This document shows positions 1 to 9,736 of a stretch of DNA of 64,000 bases, piece by piece. The DNA is from Flavobacteriales bacterium. GTDB taxonomy: Bacteria; Bacteroidota; Bacteroidia; Flavobacteriales_F; PHOS-HE28. The stretch spans positions 5,204-69,203 of the forward strand of contig JACJZI010000014.1 in the NCBI GenBank assembly GCA_020635655.1. Direction: 5' to 3'. Within the stretch, counting starts at the first letter, position 1. The number at the start of each line of letters is the position of its first letter. The translations under genes and the position numbers were made by a program. The notes beneath the pieces are model-generated. The model saw only the letters and a program-made list of their open reading frames with translations, made no database searches and had not been told where the DNA came from.

Positions 1-20
1 TCGACCGTACATTCAACGCG

Positions 21-1046
21 ATGGATTCCCTCACGCACATCGCCATCGGTGCCTGCATTGGCGAGCTCTTCCTGGGCAGAGAGCTAGGACGCAAGGCCCT
101 GTTGTGGGGCGCATTGGCACAGAGCATTCCGGATATCGACGTGGTGAGCGCTCTGTGGACCGGTCCTGCCGAGCAGCTCCTCGCCCATCGGGGCTTCACC
201 CATTCGCTATTGTTCGCTGCACTGATCACACCGTTCATGGCTTTGATCGCCCATCGATGGCATCGGGCGCAGGACGTCCGCTATTCGCGGTTCGTCCTGT
301 TCTTCGGTACGGAGGTCTTTCTGCACATCGGCCTGGATGCCCTGAACAATTATGGCACGGGGTGGTTCGAGCCGTTCTCACATCTCCGGGTGATGTTCAA
401 TGTGATCTATGTGGCGGACCCCTTCTTCGCGATCGCCCCTGGTCTGGCGCTCCTGGTATTGCTCGTGAAGCGGTGGCGGCGGCGGTGGCGGATGTTGGCA
501 CCCGGCAGCGCCCTCCTGCTCAGCGGGCTCTACCTGCTGTGGTGCTTTTCGAACAAGGTCCACATGGACCGTGAGGTTCGTGCGATGCTTGACCGGCAGG
601 ACATCATGTATGACCGTCTGCTGGTCACACCGACCCCGCTCAACAACTGGTTGTGGTATATCGTCGCCGTGGACGATACACTATGCCATGTCGGGTTCCG
701 CTCGGTGTTCGATCGGACCGATACGTTGTCCGTTCGGTCGTTCGCCCGGGGGCGACAACTGCTTGGACCCCTCACATCCGCTCCCGAGGTCCGCACCCTG
801 CTGCGGTTCTCCCAGGGATATGACATGGTCCAACGTCAGGGCGACGCGCTCATCCTGAACGACCTGCGCTTTGGCCAGATCATGGGCTGGCAGGACCCGA
901 AGGCCCCGTTCGTGTTCCGATGGTCCCTGACCGGCGAACCCGATAGGCTGGCCGTCCAGAGAGGTCGGCTCAGCGGATGGGGCCTGGATGCGGTCCGTTC
1001 CTTCATCGCGCGCATACGCGGTGATCAAGCACGTCCGCGTCGGTAA
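21..1046 (+). CDS. DUF457/YdjM-type membrane-bound metal-dependent hydrolase
   Basis: 341 aa integral membrane protein. The N-terminus MDSLTHIAIGACIGE, the downstream IPDID motif (about residues 37-41) and HRGFTHS (about 57-63) are the histidine/aspartate signature of the DUF457 (YbcI/YdjM) family, annotated as membrane-bound metal-dependent hydrolases. Several hydrophobic segments follow between about residues 65 and 180, and the C-terminal third is soluble. The family is known but its substrate is not established. The ATG at 21 gives the canonical family N-terminus. The 3' end overlaps the convergent phospholipase D-like gene by 22 bp. No partner gene suggests a pathway. Confidence 0.85.
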   Translation: MDSLTHIAIGACIGELFLGRELGRKALLWGALAQSIPDIDVVSALWTGPAEQLLAHRGFTHSLLFAALITPFMALIAHRWHRAQDVRYSRFVLFFGTEVFLHIGLDALNNYGTGWFEPFSHLRVMFNVIYVADPFFAIAPGLALLVLLVKRWRRRWRMLAPGSALLLSGLYLLWCFSNKVHMDREVRAMLDRQDIMYDRLLVTPTPLNNWLWYIVAVDDTLCHVGFRSVFDRTDTLSVRSFARGRQLLGPLTSAPEVRTLLRFSQGYDMVQRQGDALILNDLRFGQIMGWQDPKAPFVFRWSLTGEPDRLAVQRGRLSGWGLDAVRSFIARIRGDQARPRR

Positions 1047-2209
1047 CGCACGGTCATCAGGGCGAGCAACGCACGTGCCACAAGGTAAGCCAGCCATTGT
1101 GCGGCGTGCACCCATGGGCGCTCATGTGTCACCTCGTCCAGGGTCACCTTCCTGCATTGGTGCGCGATCACATCGTGCAACTCGGCCGACAACGCATGGC
1201 CCACGGTCGGATCATCGATGTCCACGTTCAGTTCGATCGATGCGTATGCGCTCAGCCGATTCACATTGAACGAGCCCACGGTGCACCAACGGCCATCCCG
1301 TACCGCGGTCTTGGCGTGCAGCACGGTGGGCAGGTATTCGTACAAACGGACCCCGTCCTTCAACAGACGGCGGTAGAGGTACCGCTCGGCATGCTTGCTC
1401 AACCAGACATCGCTGGTGCCCGCCAGCACCACGTGCACCGCCACGCCGCGATCCACAGCAAGCCGCATCCAAGCCTGTACGCCCCGCCCAGGCAGGAAAT
1501 AGCTGCCCATGAGGCCGACTTCGCTTCTCGCGTCCCTGAACAGCGACCGGTAGCTTGCGATGATCTCCGAACGTCCTCTGATCCGGTCGTTCCGCCGCAC
1601 ACGAACAGGACAATGAGAAGCCTCGCCCAATGAAGCGATGGCGCGAACGCGGCTATCCGGACCGGGAAGCACGCAGCGGGATGCCAGGCCGCGCACGACT
1701 CCCCGGTTCCATATCCGGGCACAAACGCGTGCCAGTTCCCAGGCGGCCTCACCCTCGATCTCTACGGCCATGTCCCGCCAGGCCGGCGCACCGGGCAGAT
1801 CATTGTATCGGTCCGCCACATTCCTGCCGGTGACAAAGGCCAGCCGGTGATCAATGGTGCACACCTTGTGGTGCAGCCTTCGACCGAAACGGAACCTCGG
1901 TGTCCGCCAGATCGGCTGGAAATAGTACAAATGTCCACCTGCCGCTCGGAGATCATCCACGAGATCCTTGTTCACCGCGTCGGAACCGAAAGCATCCAGC
2001 AGGACATGCACGGCCACACCACGCCGCGCGGCGCGGACCAGTGCATCACCCACCCTGTCTCCCGTGGTGTCGGCGGCGAAGATGTAGACCTGGAGATGGA
2101 CGACCTGCTCGGCCTGGTCGATGCGTGCGGTCAGACGATCGAAGTATGCCGCACCGCCCGTGATCCACTGCACCCGGTTGTGTACGCCATATGCTCCACG
2201 GTCGGCCAT
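1025..2209 (-). CDS. Phospholipase D-like / cardiolipin synthase-type protein
   Basis: 394 aa from the ATG at 2209; the frame is open further upstream, but the extension lacks family character. Two HxK(x4)D phosphodiesterase motifs are complete: H113, K115, D120 and H298, K300, D305. Each is followed by the usual Gly/Ser-Asn context (VTGRN, VGSFN). This is the bilobed PLD superfamily fold of bacterial cardiolipin synthases, which transfer phosphatidyl groups between phosphatidylglycerol molecules or to ethanolamine-type acceptors. There is no obvious N-terminal membrane segment, so it resembles ClsB-type soluble or peripheral enzymes more than ClsA. A phospholipase or nuclease role cannot be excluded. 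It converges with and overlaps the preceding gene. Confidence 0.85.
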   Translation of the reverse strand: MADRGAYGVHNRVQWITGGAAYFDRLTARIDQAEQVVHLQVYIFAADTTGDRVGDALVRAARRGVAVHVLLDAFGSDAVNKDLVDDLRAAGGHLYYFQPIWRTPRFRFGRRLHHKVCTIDHRLAFVTGRNVADRYNDLPGAPAWRDMAVEIEGEAAWELARVCARIWNRGVVRGLASRCVLPGPDSRVRAIASLGEASHCPVRVRRNDRIRGRSEIIASYRSLFRDARSEVGLMGSYFLPGRGVQAWMRLAVDRGVAVHVVLAGTSDVWLSKHAERYLYRRLLKDGVRLYEYLPTVLHAKTAVRDGRWCTVGSFNVNRLSAYASIELNVDIDDPTVGHALSAELHDVIAHQCRKVTLDEVTHERPWVHAAQWLAYLVARALLALMTVRYRRGRA

Positions 2210-2304
2210 TCCGCGCGAAGATCGCTCCTTCAGGTGGACGCGACATGGTCGACGAACGCCCTGATCCACCAACCCAAGACTTGATGCGGTTCGACGAATT
2301 GCGA

Positions 2305-2312
2305 TATATTGG
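2305..2312 (+). promoter_or_regulatory. -7 promoter element (TATATTGG) of the 2339 gene
   Basis: TATATTGG fits the Bacteroidota -7 consensus TAnnTTTG with one mismatch and lies 26 bp before the start codon of the T9SS protein. It also overlaps the intergenic side of the divergent phospholipase D-like gene. Confidence 0.5.
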
Positions 2313-2338
2313 GTCCTTCCCGATCCATTCAACCCGCC

Positions 2339-4639
2339 ATGCACCTGAGAACGCTACCCGCTCTTCCGCTCCTGCTCTGCACTTTGAACACTGGTGCCCA
2401 GGTCACCATCACGGACGACGAAATGCCGCACGCTGGCGATCAGCTGGTCCGAACGCGTGCCTTCCTCAACCCGTTCCTCGATCTGGCAACGACCGGTCCC
2501 GCGCAGATGTGGGACTACAGTGGACTTTCCGCGAACACCCAGGAATTTTCGGACCAGCTCGATGTAAGCTCCACGAACCTGGTCTACGCCCTGGTCTATG
2601 CGAACGTGTTCTTCAATCCCAATCGCGCCAATGTCGCCACCGAAGGTGTGGACATCCCGTTCTATCAGTTGCTGCCCATCACGGACCCCTACACCTTCTT
2701 CTTTCGCAGCTCCAGTGAATACAAGAAGGTCGGTTTCGGCGCGCAGATCGCAGGGATCCCCGCACCCATCATCTTCGACGAGAAGGACGTGATCTATGAG
2801 CTGCCGATCGACTACGGCAATATGAGCGACTCCCATTCCGCATGGCAGGTGAGCGTGCCGAACCTGGCGCACTACGGCTACCAGCAGGACCGGCACAACG
2901 AGGTCGATGGCTGGGGCACGATCAGCACCCCCGCGGGTAATTTTGATGCATTGCGCGTGCGCACCACGCTTCAGGGGCAGGACACGATCGCCATCGATAC
3001 GCTGAGCCTCGGCTTCACCATCGACCGTCCAACCGTACACGAATACAAATGGTTGTCGCCCGGCTATCGGGTGCCGGTGCTTCAAGTGAACACCATGGAA
3101 TTGTTCGGTTCGGAATTGATCACGGACATCTGGTTCTATGATGCACCGCGCGCGATCGAGGTCGTCCAACCGCTCGCACTGTCGCTTTGTCCCGGACAGA
3201 CGGTCGACGTGCCGTACGCTGCCACAGGCGCCTACAACACCGGCGGGCTGTTGATCCCCGCGAACCACTTCACCGCCCAACTCTCCGATGCCAATGGTGA
3301 CTTCACGAACGCCGTGGATATCGGGTCGATCACATCGAACATGGACGGGGTGATCAATGCGGTGATCCCGCCCGGTACGGTGTACGGCACGGGGTACCGC
3401 ATCCGCGTGGTGAGTAACAGTCCTGAGGTCATCGGATCGGACAATGGTCTGGACATCACGATCGGTGCGGCACCGGTGGCGGGTATTGCCGCGATGGGGC
3501 CAACGACCATCTGCGACGGTAGCACGGTCATTCTGGAGGCCCAGCCCGCAGTCGGGGTCGATCACCAATGGCGTGTGGACGGGGCCGAGATCCCTGGCGC
3601 CACCGACCCCAGCTACACGGCCACCGCGGCCGGCGATTACACGGTGGTGATCATGAACGATTGCGGTGCGGACACATCGATGGTCCTGACCGTTCTGGTG
3701 AACGACCTGCCTGCGCACGCCTTGGATACCACCACGGTCCAGACCTGCGCGGGGGTGGCGGTGCCGATCACGGCGGTCGACCTTACCGGGCAAGCGCCCC
3801 TGGACTATCAATGGATGTTGGATGGTCAGCCCGTGAGCGGCGGCAATGCGATCGGTCTGCTGGCCTCCTCGGAAGGCGTCTACAGCCTCTCGATCACGAA
3901 CATCATCACCGGATGCATGTACGTCACCGATGGTGTTCTGCTGGACGTGGACACCATTGCAGCACCGACGATCATCGCCCAGGACACCACCGCTTTCTGC
4001 GAAGGTGCGTCGGTCGGTCTCATGACCAGCGCAGTCCCCGGTGCCAGCTACCAATGGTCGTTGGACGGCACACCCCTGCCCAATGGAACGACCACCCAGG
4101 TGGTGGTCTCTGACGCCGGTGATTATGCCGTGCAGATCACCGATGGCAATGGCTGTGCCGCCACTTCCGCGCCTGAAACGGTGACGGTGTACCCCTTGCC
4201 CCCACAACCGGTGATCATCCAATCGGCGGATACGCTGTTCGCATCCGGGCCGGGTCCCTTCCAATGGTACCTGTACGGGTCGGAGATCACCGGAGCCACG
4301 GACAGTCTGCTGCTCACCGGTGCCGCCGGTGAGTACACGGTGACCGTCACCGACACCACTGGTTGCGCCAGCACTTCCGACCCCTACGTGCTGATCAGCA
4401 CGGGGCTGGTGGGTCAGGCACAGGACGCGATCTCCGTCCATCCGATCCCATCGGACGGGCGGTTCACGATACGCCAAGCGACCGGCGAATATGTGGTCTA
4501 TGATGCCATGGGGCGCATCGTGCGTACAGGATCGATCACCTCCCTGACCGAGGAACTTGATCTGACCACTGCGGGTTCCGGCACTTATGTGCTGCGTATG
4601 CTGGACAACGGGGAGACTTTCCGACTGGTGGTCCGCTAG
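2339..4639 (+). CDS. Secreted multidomain protein with type A T9SS sorting domain
   Basis: 766 aa. The start MHLRTLPALPLLLC gives a signal peptide ending near the GAQ at about residue 20; the longer in-frame start at 2309 would lie on the predicted promoter. The N-terminal ~290 residues form a domain I do not recognise. About three Ig-like modules of the kind with a WxxDGxxIPGAT...YTVxxxD pattern follow (about 385-660). The last ~75 residues (IPSDGRFTIR ... YDAMGR ... GTYVLRM ... LVVR) are a type A T9SS C-terminal sorting domain. The protein is therefore predicted to cross the inner membrane by Sec and the outer membrane by T9SS, ending on the surface or released. The role may be adhesion or binding; no catalytic motif is visible. 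Confidence 0.85.
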   Translation: MHLRTLPALPLLLCTLNTGAQVTITDDEMPHAGDQLVRTRAFLNPFLDLATTGPAQMWDYSGLSANTQEFSDQLDVSSTNLVYALVYANVFFNPNRANVATEGVDIPFYQLLPITDPYTFFFRSSSEYKKVGFGAQIAGIPAPIIFDEKDVIYELPIDYGNMSDSHSAWQVSVPNLAHYGYQQDRHNEVDGWGTISTPAGNFDALRVRTTLQGQDTIAIDTLSLGFTIDRPTVHEYKWLSPGYRVPVLQVNTMELFGSELITDIWFYDAPRAIEVVQPLALSLCPGQTVDVPYAATGAYNTGGLLIPANHFTAQLSDANGDFTNAVDIGSITSNMDGVINAVIPPGTVYGTGYRIRVVSNSPEVIGSDNGLDITIGAAPVAGIAAMGPTTICDGSTVILEAQPAVGVDHQWRVDGAEIPGATDPSYTATAAGDYTVVIMNDCGADTSMVLTVLVNDLPAHALDTTTVQTCAGVAVPITAVDLTGQAPLDYQWMLDGQPVSGGNAIGLLASSEGVYSLSITNIITGCMYVTDGVLLDVDTIAAPTIIAQDTTAFCEGASVGLMTSAVPGASYQWSLDGTPLPNGTTTQVVVSDAGDYAVQITDGNGCAATSAPETVTVYPLPPQPVIIQSADTLFASGPGPFQWYLYGSEITGATDSLLLTGAAGEYTVTVTDTTGCASTSDPYVLISTGLVGQAQDAISVHPIPSDGRFTIRQATGEYVVYDAMGRIVRTGSITSLTEELDLTTAGSGTYVLRMLDNGETFRLVVR

Positions 4640-4843
4640 CCGAGAACAGGAAAGGCCGGTGCTCCCCCCATCCCGAGGATGGGTACCGGATGCATCCGGC
4701 ACCACCTTCGTTGATCGTGTGCCGTGGTTCCACCGCGGGATCTACACACAATGCCAACATGGAACGAGAACGGCCTCGGCGCCAGTGGACACACATCCGG
4801 CATCCGTGATGCGATGCGGTATGCACCCATTGCCACCGCCTGC
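4640..4843 (+). other. Gap before tRNA-Ser with two inverted repeats
   Basis: No gene is seen here. A 7-bp stem with a 3-nt loop spans 4667-4683. A perfect 14-bp palindrome CCGGATGCATCCGG follows at 4686-4699. Neither is followed by a clear T-tract, so terminator function for the upstream T9SS gene is only possible. Confidence 0.4.
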
Positions 4844-4851
4844 TATCTTTG
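4844..4851 (+). promoter_or_regulatory. -7 promoter element (TATCTTTG) of the tRNA-Ser/tRNA-Pro unit
   Basis: Perfect TAnnTTTG, 30 bp before the tRNA-Ser 5' end. A TTG at 4820-4822 sits 21 bp upstream, the right distance for the -33 element. No similar element lies between the two tRNAs, so they are probably one transcript. Confidence 0.7.
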
Positions 4852-4881
4852 CCGCCCGCTTGGGCCGAAGGGTCCCAGCCT

Positions 4882-4971
<90 letters not shown>

Positions 4972-5044
4972 TCCCGGTCGCCGCGCACATGCGAAGGTGA
5001 TCGGAGCACGAAAGGAGCCAGCGATGGTCTCTTGATATCCTGTT

Positions 5045-5119
5045 CGGGGTGTAGCGCAGCCCGGTTAGCGCACCTGCTTTGGGAGCAGGGGGTCGTGCGT
5101 TCGAATCGCACCACCCCGA
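5045..5119 (+). tRNA. tRNA-Pro (TGG)
   Basis: A 75-nt cloverleaf. The acceptor stem pairs CGGGGTG (5045-5051) with CACCCCG (5112-5118), with discriminator A at 5119. The anticodon stem CCTGC/GCAGG encloses the loop TTTGGGA, giving anticodon TGG, which reads CCA and neighbours by wobble. The T-arm GTTCGAATC is intact. CCA is not encoded. It probably shares a transcript with tRNA-Ser. Confidence 0.95.
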
Positions 5120-5184
5120 CGAACAGCAAGGATGGCGCGGCCTGCGCCCAGCGCCGGAGCGCCCGTGATGCAATGTCGCGGGCC

Positions 5185-5192
5185 TACCTTTG
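5185..5192 (+). promoter_or_regulatory. -7 promoter element (TACCTTTG) of the thiolase gene
   Basis: A perfect TAnnTTTG match, 24 bp before the ATG at 5217. This placement rules out the in-frame upstream start at 5190, which lies inside the element. Confidence 0.65.
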
Positions 5193-5216
5193 CCCCCTTC
5201 AAAACACGCATTGCAC

Positions 5217-6395
5217 ATGGCCCGTGAAGTCGTCATCGTATCCGCCGTCCGCACACCCATCGGCAGTTTCCTCGGTTCGCTCGCATCCGTTCCCGCGCCC
5301 AGGCTCGGGGCCACCGCGATCCAGGCCGCGCTGCAAAAGGCGGGTCTCGATCCGAAGGAGGTGGACGAGGTGTTCATGGGTTGCGTGCTGCAAGCCGATC
5401 TGGGTCAGGCGCCCGCGCGTCAGGCCTCGATCTTCGCCGGGATCGGTCCCAATGTGCCCTGCACGACCGTGAACAAGGTGTGCGCGTCCGGCATGAAGGC
5501 GATCATGCTCGGGGCCCAGACCATCCTCAGTGGTGACAACGATGTGGTGGTCGCCGGTGGCATGGAGAACATGAGCAGTGTGCCGCACTACCTCAACGGT
5601 CGTGGCGGACAGAAGCTCGGGGACATCAAGCTGACCGACGGCATGGTGAAGGACGGGTTGACGGACGTTTACCACAACTATCACATGGGCAATGCCGCCG
5701 AGCTCTGCGCGCGCGAGTGCCAGATCAGCCGGGAGGACCAGGACGCGTTCGCCATCGAGAGCTACAAGCGGAGCACGGCCGCCTGGAAGGAGGGCCGGTT
5801 CAAGGAGGAGGTGGTCCCGGTGGAAGTGCCGCAGCGCAAGGGGGATCCGCTGGTGTTCGCCGAGGACGAGGAATACAAGAGCGTGAACTTCGAGAAGATC
5901 CCGCAACTGAAGCCGGTGTTCGACAAGGCCGGTACGGTGACCGCCGCGAACGCCAGCACCCTGAACGACGGTGCGGCGGCCCTGGTGCTGATGAGCGCTG
6001 AGAAGGCCAGGGAGCTGGGCTTGAAGCCGATCGCCCGGATCGTTTCCTACGCCGATGCCGCACAGGCCCCGGAATGGTTCACCACCGCACCGAGCAAGGC
6101 CCTGCCAAAGGCCCTCCAGAAGGCCGGGCTCGACGCCGCCAAGATCGACCTGTGGGAGTTGAACGAGGCCTTCTCCGTGGTGGGCATCGCCAACAACCGG
6201 GAGATGAAGCTCGACCCCGCAAAGGTGAACGTGAACGGCGGTGCGGTGAGCCTCGGCCATCCGTTGGGCTGCAGCGGTGCCCGCATCATCGTGACGCTGA
6301 TCAACGCCCTCCGGCAGCGCGACCTGAAGCGGGGTGCCGCCGGCATCTGCAATGGCGGTGGTGGCGCGAGCGCGATGGTCGTGGAGGTGCTCTAG
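5217..6395 (+). CDS. Acetyl-CoA C-acetyltransferase (thiolase)
   Basis: 392 aa, the usual thiolase length. It catalyses Claisen condensation of two acetyl-CoA to acetoacetyl-CoA, or the reverse thiolysis in beta-oxidation or ketone use; direction cannot be told from sequence. The nucleophile is C89 (NKVCASGMK). The catalytic histidine is H348 (GHPLGCSG), and the second acid/base cysteine is C378 ([10 protein letters not shown]). The signature NEAFSVV is present. The start [16 protein letters not shown] is the standard family N-terminus. No hydroxyacyl-CoA dehydrogenase or other fatty-acid gene is adjacent, which favours an acetoacetyl-CoA thiolase of general metabolism. The NlpC/P60 gene begins 20 bp downstream and may be co-transcribed. 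Confidence 0.93.
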   Translation: MAREVVIVSAVRTPIGSFLGSLASVPAPRLGATAIQAALQKAGLDPKEVDEVFMGCVLQADLGQAPARQASIFAGIGPNVPCTTVNKVCASGMKAIMLGAQTILSGDNDVVVAGGMENMSSVPHYLNGRGGQKLGDIKLTDGMVKDGLTDVYHNYHMGNAAELCARECQISREDQDAFAIESYKRSTAAWKEGRFKEEVVPVEVPQRKGDPLVFAEDEEYKSVNFEKIPQLKPVFDKAGTVTAANASTLNDGAAALVLMSAEKARELGLKPIARIVSYADAAQAPEWFTTAPSKALPKALQKAGLDAAKIDLWELNEAFSVVGIANNREMKLDPAKVNVNGGAVSLGHPLGCSGARIIVTLINALRQRDLKRGAAGICNGGGGASAMVVEVL

Positions 6396-6415
6396 GTCCG
6401 CTGCACTTCTTGCCT

Positions 6416-7192
6416 ATGACCGATACCGCGCGTTCGAGCCCCGTCATCTGTCCCCTCTCCATCGTACCGGTGCGCAGGGAACCCGGCGACCGCAGCGAGA
6501 TGGTCTCGCAATGGCTCTTCGGCGAAACGGGTGAACGCATCGAACAACGCGACGGATGGTCGCTGGTGAAGTTCGACCACGATGGCTATGCCGGCTGGGT
6601 GGACGACAAGCAGGTGCTCGCCTGCGACACTCCGAACTACGACCCCGACCTGCGCGTGATCGATCAGACCACGATCCTGGACCTCGGCGATCGTCAGGTG
6701 CTCCTCCCCTATGGTGGCGTGCTGCCCTTCTACGCGGACGGCGCGATCCTCTGGGGCGAGCGACGCATACCGGTCAAGGCGGTGACCAACCAGCGTGCGG
6801 ATGGTGAGCGGGCCGAACTCCTGGACCTCTACCTCCATCCGTTCCTAGGGGCGCCCTATCTCTGGGGTGGCCGAACGCCCGGTGGCGTCGATTGCAGCGG
6901 GATGGTGCAGATGCTCTTCATCCTGATGGGCATCTATCTGCCGCGCGACGCCCACCAGCAGGCCGAGGAGGGCGATGCCGTGGAACTGGTCGACCTCGCC
7001 GTACCCGGGGACCTTGCGTTCTTCGACAACGACGAGGGCCGCATCACCCATGTCGGCATCGTGCTCCCCGACCACCGCATCGCCCACGCCAGCGGTCGCG
7101 TTCGCATCGACAAGCTGGACCATCAGGGGATCTTCGATGCGGAGCGCCAACGGTATTCGCACCGACTGCGGCTGATCCGGCGCGTGCTGTAG
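6416..7192 (+). CDS. NlpC/P60 family cell-wall peptidase with SH3-like domains
   Basis: 258 aa. Residues ~10-70 and ~80-130 look like two bacterial SH3-type beta domains. The C-terminal ~120 residues are an NlpC/P60 (C40) domain with catalytic C160 (GGVDCSGMVQ), H212 (ITHVGIVL) and a third polar residue, probably H224. This order matches gamma-D-glutamyl-L-diamino acid endopeptidases of the YkfC type, which cleave stem-peptide fragments of peptidoglycan. No signal peptide is evident, so a cytoplasmic recycling role is more likely than remodelling of intact wall. This start was chosen because upstream codons in frame overlap the thiolase gene. It lies 20 bp after the thiolase stop. Confidence 0.88.
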   Translation: MTDTARSSPVICPLSIVPVRREPGDRSEMVSQWLFGETGERIEQRDGWSLVKFDHDGYAGWVDDKQVLACDTPNYDPDLRVIDQTTILDLGDRQVLLPYGGVLPFYADGAILWGERRIPVKAVTNQRADGERAELLDLYLHPFLGAPYLWGGRTPGGVDCSGMVQMLFILMGIYLPRDAHQQAEEGDAVELVDLAVPGDLAFFDNDEGRITHVGIVLPDHRIAHASGRVRIDKLDHQGIFDAERQRYSHRLRLIRRVL

Positions 7193-7213
7193 CCCGTTGG
7201 ATCCTGTCACGCT

Positions 7214-9574
7214 TCAGAACCGCAATGTGTATTGCAGCACGGGGAGCAGCCCGAGCTGTGGGACATCCACGATGCGTTGCTTCGTACGGTCGTAGTCCTG
7301 GTATACCGTGGTGCTTCCGCCGAGCACGTTCTGCACATCGACCTTGATCTCGTGACTGGTCTTCGGTCGACCTTCGCGGTAGGCGATCACCACGTCGAGC
7401 TTGTGCACCGCGTCCCCTTTCTCGCTCCACGCGGATGGTGCGTCCACTTCCTCACCGGCGGCCTGGCTGGCCGCGAGATCGATCGGGGTGCGGTATTGCC
7501 CGCCGACCACGGAATACCGGAATCCTGTGGTGAGCACGCGGTCCCTGCCGGCGCGGCCGAGCTTCCATTCCTTGCCGGCGAGCACGTTGCCCACCACACC
7601 CAGATCGAAACGGGAATGGTGCCAATGGCCGTCCAATGCCTTGTATTCGGCGCTGCTCACCGAGGCGGTGGCCAGGGCATGCCATCCATGGGTGAAGAAC
7701 TTCTCCACGGACAGTTCCAGACCGGTATTGTGGCCGGTGCCCTTGTTCACCAGATCACGCGTGGTGAACCAACCGTCGTAGTTCGCCAGACAGAAACTGC
7801 TGTTGGGATCGTTCTCCACCGGCAGGTCATAGAGATACTGGTGGTAGGCTTCGACCTTCAGTTGGACATCCTCTGCCAGTTGCTGCTCATAGCCCAGGAC
7901 GATGTGGGCGGCGCGTGACAGTCCCAGGTCGGCGTTGGGCCGGTATGTGGTCCCGTCCGCATCGACATCCTGCGCGAGGTAGGTCATGATCGTCTCGGTG
8001 CGCGAATGGAGACCCGCTCCGAGGCTGATGGCCCGTTCGGGCCGCGGCTGCCAGCGGACCGCCATGCGCGGCTCGATGCTGGTGCTTCCGTTCAAGGCGT
8101 AGTGGAGCGCATGCAGACCACCGGTGACCGTCCATCGTTCGGTCCAACGGTACTTCCAGCTCGTGAACGCCTGCAGCGTGGTGGCGGCGCCACGGGAATC
8201 GAGCTGGGTGACCAGTCGCTGGGCATCAGGCTCCCAGCTTTGGCCATGCATGCGGTAGTTCTCCACGGAAACGATGATCCCGTTGCGGACCTTCAGGCGC
8301 TCGTTCAACCGTGTGTTGAGCACGGTGGTGCCCTGCACGGTCCACTTGTCCAGCGCGTCGATGGCGCGGTCCTCCAGCGCCCCTTCGCCGGGTGCGGGGT
8401 CCTCCTTGTAATCGGTGGAACTCCCGTTCCCGCTCAGACTGACGGTGGAATAGAGGTAGTTGTTCTTCCCGATGAGCAGCGTGTGCGTCAGACCGGCCAC
8501 GCCCATGTACGATCCGAAGTCGGCCCGGCTGAAGAGCGTATCCTCCACCACACCGCGATCCTCCTGCAGGATGTGACTGAGGCCACCCAGACCGAAGAGG
8601 GAGAAGATGCCGGCGCGACCTGTCGGAAGGTGCACATGGAAGGCCCCGTCGGTGTATTTCGGCACGCCCTGGTAGTCCACGATGCCGGCCTGGTCCAGCA
8701 GGGCCAGTGTGGAATAGCGGTAATTGACCAGGTAGGATCCGCCCTGGCCGCCGAGCGGACCCTCCGCCGTGAGGTCCGTGCCCAGCACACCCGCCTTCAG
8801 CGTGTACTCCCGCTTGCGGTCGTTGCCCTTCCGCAGACGCATGTCGAAGACCGCACTGGTGGCATTTCCGTATTCCGCCGTGAAGGCCCCGGTGTAGAAT
8901 TCGGAGTTGTCGATCACATCGCTGTTCAACACATTGATCGGCCCGCCGGTGGATCCCTCCTCGCTGAAGTGGTTCGGGTTGGGGATCTCCACACCTTCCA
9001 TGCGCCAGAGCACACCCTTGGGGGAATTGCCACGAACGATGATCGTATTGTCCCCGGCCGGATCACCCGCCACGCCCGGGAAGGTGCTCACCATGCGGGC
9101 GGGATCATTGATGCCCCCGGCGATCCGGGAGGTCTCCTCCACGCTGATCTCCCGTCCGCTCAACAGGACCATGTCGTTGCGCAATTCGCCCTTCCGGCGG
9201 GCATTGGTCACCTCCACCTCCTGCATCTGCACGATGGACTCCTGCAGGCGGAGCTCCAGCACCGTCTCCTTCGCCGTGTTCACCAGGATGTTCTGAAGCC
9301 GTTGCTCCTCGTGGCCGAGCATCCGCACATCGAGGTCGATGCGACCGGCAGGTACATCCGCGATGACGAATCGACCGTCCATATCGGTCGTGCCGCCGAG
9401 CAGGGGTTCCGATCCCACCACAACGACCGTGGCGCCGAAGAGGGGTTGATGTGTGTCGAGGTCGACGACCGTGCCGCGTACGGTGCCCTCCGCAACGGCG
9501 GGCCGGTCCTGTGCAGAGAGCACGGTCCGAGCGAGCAGCAACGCAATGGTCAGGGTGGATCGGAAGGGATGCAT
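7214..9574 (-). CDS. TonB-dependent outer-membrane receptor with carboxypeptidase-regulatory N-terminus
   Basis: 786 aa. Signal peptide at residues 1-21 (MHPFRSTLTIALLL...LSAQ). A carboxypeptidase-D regulatory-like beta-sandwich lies at about 28-115 (GTVRGTVVDLDTHQPLFGAT). A plug domain follows at about 117-250, with IIVRGNSPKGVLWRMEGVEIP. The remainder is a beta-barrel ending in Phe (LQYTLRF). It has no N-terminal STN domain, so it is not itself a FecA-type signal transducer. The substrate cannot be inferred and no SusD partner is adjacent. It is divergent from the small DUF4177-like gene across a 162-bp gap and convergent with the NlpC/P60 gene. Confidence 0.9.
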   Translation of the reverse strand: MHPFRSTLTIALLLARTVLSAQDRPAVAEGTVRGTVVDLDTHQPLFGATVVVVGSEPLLGGTTDMDGRFVIADVPAGRIDLDVRMLGHEEQRLQNILVNTAKETVLELRLQESIVQMQEVEVTNARRKGELRNDMVLLSGREISVEETSRIAGGINDPARMVSTFPGVAGDPAGDNTIIVRGNSPKGVLWRMEGVEIPNPNHFSEEGSTGGPINVLNSDVIDNSEFYTGAFTAEYGNATSAVFDMRLRKGNDRKREYTLKAGVLGTDLTAEGPLGGQGGSYLVNYRYSTLALLDQAGIVDYQGVPKYTDGAFHVHLPTGRAGIFSLFGLGGLSHILQEDRGVVEDTLFSRADFGSYMGVAGLTHTLLIGKNNYLYSTVSLSGNGSSTDYKEDPAPGEGALEDRAIDALDKWTVQGTTVLNTRLNERLKVRNGIIVSVENYRMHGQSWEPDAQRLVTQLDSRGAATTLQAFTSWKYRWTERWTVTGGLHALHYALNGSTSIEPRMAVRWQPRPERAISLGAGLHSRTETIMTYLAQDVDADGTTYRPNADLGLSRAAHIVLGYEQQLAEDVQLKVEAYHQYLYDLPVENDPNSSFCLANYDGWFTTRDLVNKGTGHNTGLELSVEKFFTHGWHALATASVSSAEYKALDGHWHHSRFDLGVVGNVLAGKEWKLGRAGRDRVLTTGFRYSVVGGQYRTPIDLAASQAAGEEVDAPSAWSEKGDAVHKLDVVIAYREGRPKTSHEIKVDVQNVLGGSTTVYQDYDRTKQRIVDVPQLGLLPVLQYTLRF

Positions 9575-9707
9575 GTGGAGGGCTGTGTTTGGGTTTCCGG
9601 GAGTAGGACGGCCATCCCCTGGAATACCCCCATCCGATCGGAAAAGAATTCGTCACCCACCGGGACCGGACCCGGGTCGCGGGTATTGGCGGACGCTCCA
9701 CGTGCGA

Positions 9708-9715
9708 TATCTTCC
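9708..9715 (+). promoter_or_regulatory. -7 promoter element (TATCTTCC) of the 9737 gene
   Basis: A near match to TAnnTTTG, 21 bp before the ATG at 9737. The rest of the 162-bp divergent gap shows no clear element for the receptor gene. Confidence 0.4.
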
Positions 9716-9736
9716 CTCGATCAAACCCCCTCCATC

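Noticed and set aside
2354..4705. A 783-codon open frame antisense to the T9SS protein
   Set aside because: Arg/His/Gly-rich antisense shadow with no domain; the plus-strand gene has a signal peptide and sorting domain.
6074..6415. Frame overlapping the end of the thiolase gene, joined to the NlpC/P60 protein
   Set aside because: The upstream part is an out-of-frame reading of thiolase; the NlpC protein starts cleanly at 6416.
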